Assembly (NCBI RefSeq): GCF_001673535.1
Contig: NZ_LZLY01000128.1
Coordinates: 1 to 64,000 of the forward strand
Source of the DNA: Mycobacterium sp. 1081908.1
GTDB lineage: Bacteria > Actinomycetota > Actinomycetes > Mycobacteriales > Mycobacteriaceae
Direction: 5' to 3'
DNA: 64,000 nt
Made by a program: the position numbers and the translations under genes. Below are positions 59,892 through 64,000 of this stretch, piece by piece. The notes under the pieces were generated by a model. That model was not told where the DNA came from, did no database searches, and saw nothing but the letters and a program-made list of their open reading frames with translations. Every line of letters begins with the position of its first letter. Positions within the stretch are counted from its first letter, which is position 1.

Positions 59892-62686
59892 CCCCTGCGC
59901 ACGAAGCGCGGCCAGAAGAACCACCTACCCATCAGCGCGACGATGGAGGGCACCACGAGCGCCCGCACCACCAGGGTGTCCATCATCAGCCCGACCGCGA
60001 TGGTCGTGCCGATCTGGGCGATGCTGAGCACGCTGCTGCCCAGCAGTGCGAGCATGGTGAGCCCGAAGACAATCCCGGCCGTGGTGACCACCCCGCCGGT
60101 GCCGCCGAACGCGCGAATGATGCCCGTTCGGATTCCCGCGGTCGCCTCGTGCTTGATCCGCAGCGCCAGTAGCAGGTTGTAGTCCGCGCCGACGGCGATC
60201 AGCGCGATGAAGGCGATGGGCCCGACGGCCCAGTGCAGCTCGTGATGAAGCAGGCGCTGCCAGATCAGCGCGCTGATTCCCAGCGCCGATGCGTAGGAGG
60301 CGGCGACCGTGCCGACGACGACCAGCCCGGCCACCGGGCTGCGCAGCATCGCCGTGACGATCAGGAAGATGAGCACCAGCGCCGCACCGACGAGCAATGC
60401 GCTGTCGCGGGCGACGAAACGTTGCAGGTCGCCGGTCACCGGGCCGACGCCGGCCAGGTCGACTCCCGTCGGCGTCAGCGTTCCCTCCTTGGTGGCCTCC
60501 TTGACCGCCGTTCGCACCTGGCCCGCCCGCGACGCGCCCTCGGCGCCCCATTCGTTGCCGTCGCCGTAGACCAGGAGGTAGGTAGCGCGACCGTCGGCGG
60601 AAATCAGCTGATGCAGCACCTCGACATAGCGCGGGTCGCTCAGCGCTCGCTGCGGCAGGTAGAAGCCGGACGCGGCGCTGCCCTGGAATTGGGTGGCGAT
60701 CTCCGTCAGGTAGTCGGTCAACTGGTGCAGCTGTGGCCCCAACGTCTCGCTCAGGCTCGACAACTCGCGGGTGGCCGAGCGCGCCTGTGCCAGAGCGTCT
60801 TTCATCGACACAACGGTTTGCGGCAGGTCCGACATGGCCGTCGCGGCGGTGCTTGACCCCCTGGTCAGCTTGGCGGCGCCGTCGCCTAGCCGCGTCGAGG
60901 TCTGCACCAGGCTGTCGACGGGCTGGATAACACGATCCACCGTCGAGCAGACCGGGTTGGCATCGCAGCCCGGCGTCCGCTCGACGAAATCTCGCAGTGG
61001 GTCGAGGTAACCTGACACCGTCGTCACGGTCCGCTGCACGCCGTCCATGCCGCTGCGCATGTCGTCCGCGGCCGCGGACACGTCGGCCAATCCCACACTG
61101 CCGCTGCGCAATCCACCGCCGAGCTGGTCCACAGCGGTTTGTGTCTGCGCGAGAGCGTTGTCGAGTTCGGAGACCCGATTCAGCCGTTGGGTCAGTGTGT
61201 CGATCGTGTCCCCGAGTTGGCGGCCGAGCACTCCGGTCTGATATGTCAAAGTCGCCTGATCGGGCACCCTGCCGTCGGGGCGGCTCGCGGACTGCACCGC
61301 GCGCACCCCCGGGATCGCCATGATCTGGCGCGAGATCCGCTCGACGGCAATCAGCCCCGCCGGGGTGCGCAGGTCGTGGTCGGCCTGAATGGTGACGACG
61401 TCGGGCAGCAGAGAATTCGATGCGAAGTGCCGGTCGCTGGCCGCGTAGCCGCGGCTGGATTCGGCGGCGGACGGGGTGGCGGCCGGCTCGTTCCAGCCGA
61501 CCCGCAGGCCGGCCAGCGGCAGCGCCGCCAGCAGGGTCAACCCGCCCGCGGTGATCAGCACGGGACCGGGCCAGCGCGCCACCACGGCTCCAACACGCCG
61601 CCAGCGCCGCGACGTCTTCGAGGGTCGCGGCTCGAGAAACCCGCGGCGCAGCGCCAAACCCATCAGCGCGGGCGTCAGCGTCAACGCCGCAGCCATGGTA
61701 ACCAGAATCCCTATGGCGCAGGGTATCCCGGCGCTGCGGAACATTCCCACCTTGGCGAAGCCAAGGCATCCCAGCGCAACCGATATCGTCAGCGCCGACC
61801 CGATCACCACCGGCGCGACGGCGCGGTAGGCCTCGAGCAGCGCCTGCATCGGCGCGACGCGCCGGCGCCGCCCCTCGTGGTAGCGGCCGATGAGGAAAAT
61901 CGCGTAGTCGGTGCCGGCACCCAGCGTCATCGCCGCCATGAGCGCCGCCGAGAACAGCGATACCTCAACGACATTGGCTTGGCCGAACGACGCGGCGACG
62001 GCGCGGCCCAGGGCCAGCGCGATGCCGACTGAGGTCAGCGGGATCGCCGCGGCGATCGGTGATCGGTACACCAACAGCAGCAACAGCAGGATGACACCGA
62101 CCGTGGCGGCGGTGATCGTGAGCATTTGCCGGTCGATCGCGGAGAATTCGTCGACGATGGTGGCGCCGGGTCCCGTGACGAGGACGCGCAGGCCCGGCGG
62201 CGGTGACAGTTTGGCCACCTCGCCGCGCACGAAATTCACCGAATCGCGGGCCGCGGACGTGCCGAGCATTCCGGCGAGCCGCACCATCAGGCTGACGGCC
62301 CGCCCATCGGAACTCTCGGCACCCGCGGCCGTGGCGGGCTGTGACCACAAGTCGGTCACCGCATCCACGTGGCCGCGATCGGAGGAAAGCGCCGCGGTCA
62401 GCGCGTCGTAGAACTGCCGGTCGCGCGGCGTAAGCCGCTGATCCCGTTCCAGCACAACGTAAACGAAGTTGTTGCTCGGCTTTTGGCCGAACAGCCGGGC
62501 CGCACGGGATGCGGCGACCGAACTCGGTGCGTCCGCCGGCATGAACGTGCGGGCATGGGTGTCCACCACCCGTTCCAGTTGCGGGACGGCGAGATTGGCG
62601 CCGGCCGCCGCCAGGACCCACAGGCCGACGATCAGGATCGCGTATCGGCCGGTGAGGCGGGCGAGAATTCCCCTTCCGTCATGCAA
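59789..62686 (-). CDS. MmpL-family RND transporter
   Basis: 965 residues from a TTG at 62686, the only start fitting the gap to the gene upstream; the TTG overlaps that gene by 8 bp. Two repeats of six membrane helices plus large periplasmic loops. Motifs ALMAAMTLGAGTDYAIFLIG and FIALIAVGADYNLLLALRIK carry the paired Asp/Tyr of proton relay in helices 4 and 10. MmpL proteins export lipids or siderophores. The second periplasmic loop is long and coiled-coil-like (about 520-720). The C-terminus beyond residue 920 is polar and overlaps the Ddn-like gene. Confidence 0.87.
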   Translation of the reverse strand: MHDGRGILARLTGRYAILIVGLWVLAAAGANLAVPQLERVVDTHARTFMPADAPSSVAASRAARLFGQKPSNNFVYVVLERDQRLTPRDRQFYDALTAALSSDRGHVDAVTDLWSQPATAAGAESSDGRAVSLMVRLAGMLGTSAARDSVNFVRGEVAKLSPPPGLRVLVTGPGATIVDEFSAIDRQMLTITAATVGVILLLLLLVYRSPIAAAIPLTSVGIALALGRAVAASFGQANVVEVSLFSAALMAAMTLGAGTDYAIFLIGRYHEGRRRRVAPMQALLEAYRAVAPVVIGSALTISVALGCLGFAKVGMFRSAGIPCAIGILVTMAAALTLTPALMGLALRRGFLEPRPSKTSRRWRRVGAVVARWPGPVLITAGGLTLLAALPLAGLRVGWNEPAATPSAAESSRGYAASDRHFASNSLLPDVVTIQADHDLRTPAGLIAVERISRQIMAIPGVRAVQSASRPDGRVPDQATLTYQTGVLGRQLGDTIDTLTQRLNRVSELDNALAQTQTAVDQLGGGLRSGSVGLADVSAAADDMRSGMDGVQRTVTTVSGYLDPLRDFVERTPGCDANPVCSTVDRVIQPVDSLVQTSTRLGDGAAKLTRGSSTAATAMSDLPQTVVSMKDALAQARSATRELSSLSETLGPQLHQLTDYLTEIATQFQGSAASGFYLPQRALSDPRYVEVLHQLISADGRATYLLVYGDGNEWGAEGASRAGQVRTAVKEATKEGTLTPTGVDLAGVGPVTGDLQRFVARDSALLVGAALVLIFLIVTAMLRSPVAGLVVVGTVAASYASALGISALIWQRLLHHELHWAVGPIAFIALIAVGADYNLLLALRIKHEATAGIRTGIIRAFGGTGGVVTTAGIVFGLTMLALLGSSVLSIAQIGTTIAVGLMMDTLVVRALVVPSIVALMGRWFFWPRFVRRGQDAGTTSSRNTAHRPARASNSSAVPCSTSPERL

Positions 62687-63056
62687 CGGTCTGCCGATCG
62701 CCCGGTCCGCCCAGCAACTCCATGGCCCGCCGCTCGCCGCCGGACAGGGAGCGCAGCCGCAGCGACCGCCGGGATGCGATTTCCAGCAGGGCGTGCAGCC
62801 CGGGCTCGGCGGCCGCGAGGTCGGCCAGCACCCGCTCGGCCGCAACGCCGTCGTGCGCCGCCTGATCCAGCTTGGCGACGAGCATCGTCATCCAGCGCTG
62901 TCGCAGCGACAGCAGTAGCCCCTCCTCGCCGCCGAACAACCGAGACACCTCGGACGAACCGTCGGCCAGGGCGAGCGCCGCCTCGGGATCGGTCTCGGCG
63001 GCCTTGATCACGTTGGCCATGAAGGCCATCCGCTCGTGCAGCAGTGTCCATGTCAT
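62679..63056 (-). CDS. Small helical protein upstream of the MmpL gene
   Basis: 125 residues, no membrane segment. Helical and charged: HERMAFMANVIKAAETDPEA, LLLSLRQRWMTMLVAKLDQA, RSLSGGERRAMELLGG. No family recognised. It overlaps the MmpL start, so the two are coupled; it could be a regulator or an accessory factor of the transporter. Confidence 0.65.
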   Translation of the reverse strand: MTWTLLHERMAFMANVIKAAETDPEAALALADGSSEVSRLFGGEEGLLLSLRQRWMTMLVAKLDQAAHDGVAAERVLADLAAAEPGLHALLEIASRRSLRLRSLSGGERRAMELLGGPGDRQTVA

Positions 63057-63176
63057 GCCTCGACGTTAGGAACGCCGGCCCCCGCCGCGCGTCGTGCCGC
63101 GGTTCGGTCTTCGTCTCCTACCACGGGCGGAGACGGGTGCCGACCTCGGCATGATGTGGGCGGCGGGACGCGGTTC

Positions 63177-63182
63177 TACGAT
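63177..63182 (+). promoter_or_regulatory. -10 box (TACGAT) of a leaderless sensor kinase gene
   Basis: TACGAT lies 6 nt before the ATG at 63189 and no ribosome site is present. Confidence 0.55.
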
Positions 63183-63188
63183 TGTTTG

Positions 63189-64000
63189 ATGTTGCGTGCC
63201 GCGGCGGGGTACCTGCGGGAACGGCTTCGCCGCCGAGGTGAACTCCTCCCGGTCGGGATCACGTGGTCTTTCCTGATCGTCACGGATGGCGTCGTGATAC
63301 TCGGCTCCCTCATATCGACGCTGCAGCGACCTGCCGCCGACGTGCCCATCGCCTTGGCCGCGCTCGTCATCGCCCTGTCACCGGCGATGATGTTTTTCTT
63401 CTTCAACGTAAAGCTCACTGCCGTTCCCTTGTGGCTGACGTGGTCGGTGTCCACCGCAGTGATGCTGTTCGCCACTTCAACGCCCGTTCACGGCGACTTC
63501 GCGCCGGGATTGCTGGTGCTGATGGTCGGGGGCGTTGGGACATTGACATCTCCTATCGGCGGCTTCCTGGCCGCCGCGTCGGCGGCCGCGCTGCTGCTTG
63601 CCGCATCCGCGTTGCACCGCCTCGAGGCGGTGGCCCTGTACCTAGGGATGGTCGCGGTGGCTTGGCTGATCGGATACCTGATGCGTACCCAACGCCTGCT
63701 GCTGGCCGAACAAATCCGGGCACAGGAGGCGCTGGCCGAGCACGCGGCCGCCGACGAGCGACGCCGCATCGCCCGCGAGGTGCACGACGTCATCGCCCAT
63801 TCGCTCAGCGTCACCCTGTTGCACGTGACCGGTGCGCGGCGGGTGCTGCAGCAGGATCGCGACGTCGACGACGCGGTCGAGGCGCTCGAGCAGGCCGAGC
63901 GGCTGGGCCGGCAGGCGATGGCCGACATCCGCCGGACCGTCGGGCTTCTCGACGATTCCCCGATGAAGCTGGCGCCCGAGCCCGGCGTCGACGACATCAC
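63189..64000 (+). CDS. HisKA_3 sensor histidine kinase, truncated by the window end
   Basis: The first 270 residues of a NarL/LuxR-type two-component sensor. Residues about 20-175 carry five or six membrane helices (SFLIVTDGVVILGSL, LVIALSPAMMFFFFNV, YLGMVAVAWLIGYLM). A coiled linker leads to the HisKA_3 box DERRRIAREVHDVIAHSLSV, with the phospho-His, then QAMADIRRTVGLLDD. The ATPase domain and, normally, a LuxR-type response regulator gene would follow outside the window. ATG 63189 is fixed by the leaderless promoter. Confidence 0.9.
   Translation, partial: MLRAAAGYLRERLRRRGELLPVGITWSFLIVTDGVVILGSLISTLQRPAADVPIALAALVIALSPAMMFFFFNVKLTAVPLWLTWSVSTAVMLFATSTPVHGDFAPGLLVLMVGGVGTLTSPIGGFLAAASAAALLLAASALHRLEAVALYLGMVAVAWLIGYLMRTQRLLLAEQIRAQEALAEHAAADERRRIAREVHDVIAHSLSVTLLHVTGARRVLQQDRDVDDAVEALEQAERLGRQAMADIRRTVGLLDDSPMKLAPEPGVDDI

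Noticed and set aside
63488..64000. 170-codon - strand frame open to the window end
   Set aside because: Antisense to the HisKA_3 kinase; a Ser/Arg-rich shadow.

Overview
The window is high-GC actinobacterial chromosome that I read as a non-tuberculous Mycobacterium. The gene families point there: an Eis acetyltransferase, a mycolic-acid cyclopropane-synthase-type methyltransferase, a WS/DGAT acyltransferase, an MmpL transporter, several F420-dependent oxidoreductases (two LLM, two Ddn-like, one PPOX), an Rv2531c-like decarboxylase and a PrrB-like kinase. I saw no rRNA, tRNA, CRISPR array, insertion sequence or prophage.

Region 1 (1-11 kb) is the most distinctive part. It is the edge of a nonribosomal peptide cluster with a complete 3,5-dihydroxyphenylglycine (Dpg) pathway. 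The C-terminal end of an NRPS (carrier protein plus a carboxylic-acid-reductase-type release domain) runs rightward. It converges on a translationally coupled leftward operon dpgA-dpgB-dpgC-hpgT-glycosyltransferase, with dpgD divergent from dpgA and apparently leaderless. After a clear intrinsic terminator come a tiny Arg-rich ORF and an ABC exporter whose C39-like N-terminal domain has Ser in place of the catalytic Cys. Together they suggest a glycosylated, Dpg-containing peptide with a reductively released C-terminus. The first 74 bases are a perfect inverted copy of 320-393, so the left edge may be an assembly artefact.

Region 2 (11-31 kb) is ordinary accessory metabolism. It holds a MaoC-type hydratase, a PPOX flavoprotein, an RibD-like reductase, a DUF899 protein overlapping an ECF sigma factor, two alpha/beta hydrolases, and a Rieske oxygenase with a SnoaL-like partner. 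TetR genes with visible operators sit beside their targets. A sulfotransferase, a phospholipase D-type enzyme and two architecturally matched GGDEF membrane proteins are also here.

Region 3 (31-46 kb) has a PF10118 protein-ferredoxin-ferredoxin reductase-Ddn-like operon, divergent WS/DGAT and cyclopropane-synthase genes, small stress-type proteins (hemerythrin, Nudix, small hypotheticals), a 1001-residue PLP decarboxylase ending in a duplicated motif, and a PadR regulator divergent from a SnoaL/LLM pair.

Region 4 (46-64 kb) has an MFS transporter, an HdeA-like lipoprotein, an ssu-type sulfonate ABC operon, a tautomerase/HxlR divergent pair, a TetR-FadE-Eis-FAD oxidase operon headed by a near-perfect 22-bp palindrome, a SulP transporter followed by an orphan PrrB-like kinase, a Ddn-like enzyme convergent with an MmpL transporter, and a HisKA_3 sensor kinase cut off by the window end. 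Five genes show a TANNNT box 6-7 nt before the start codon, the mark of leaderless transcription in mycobacteria.
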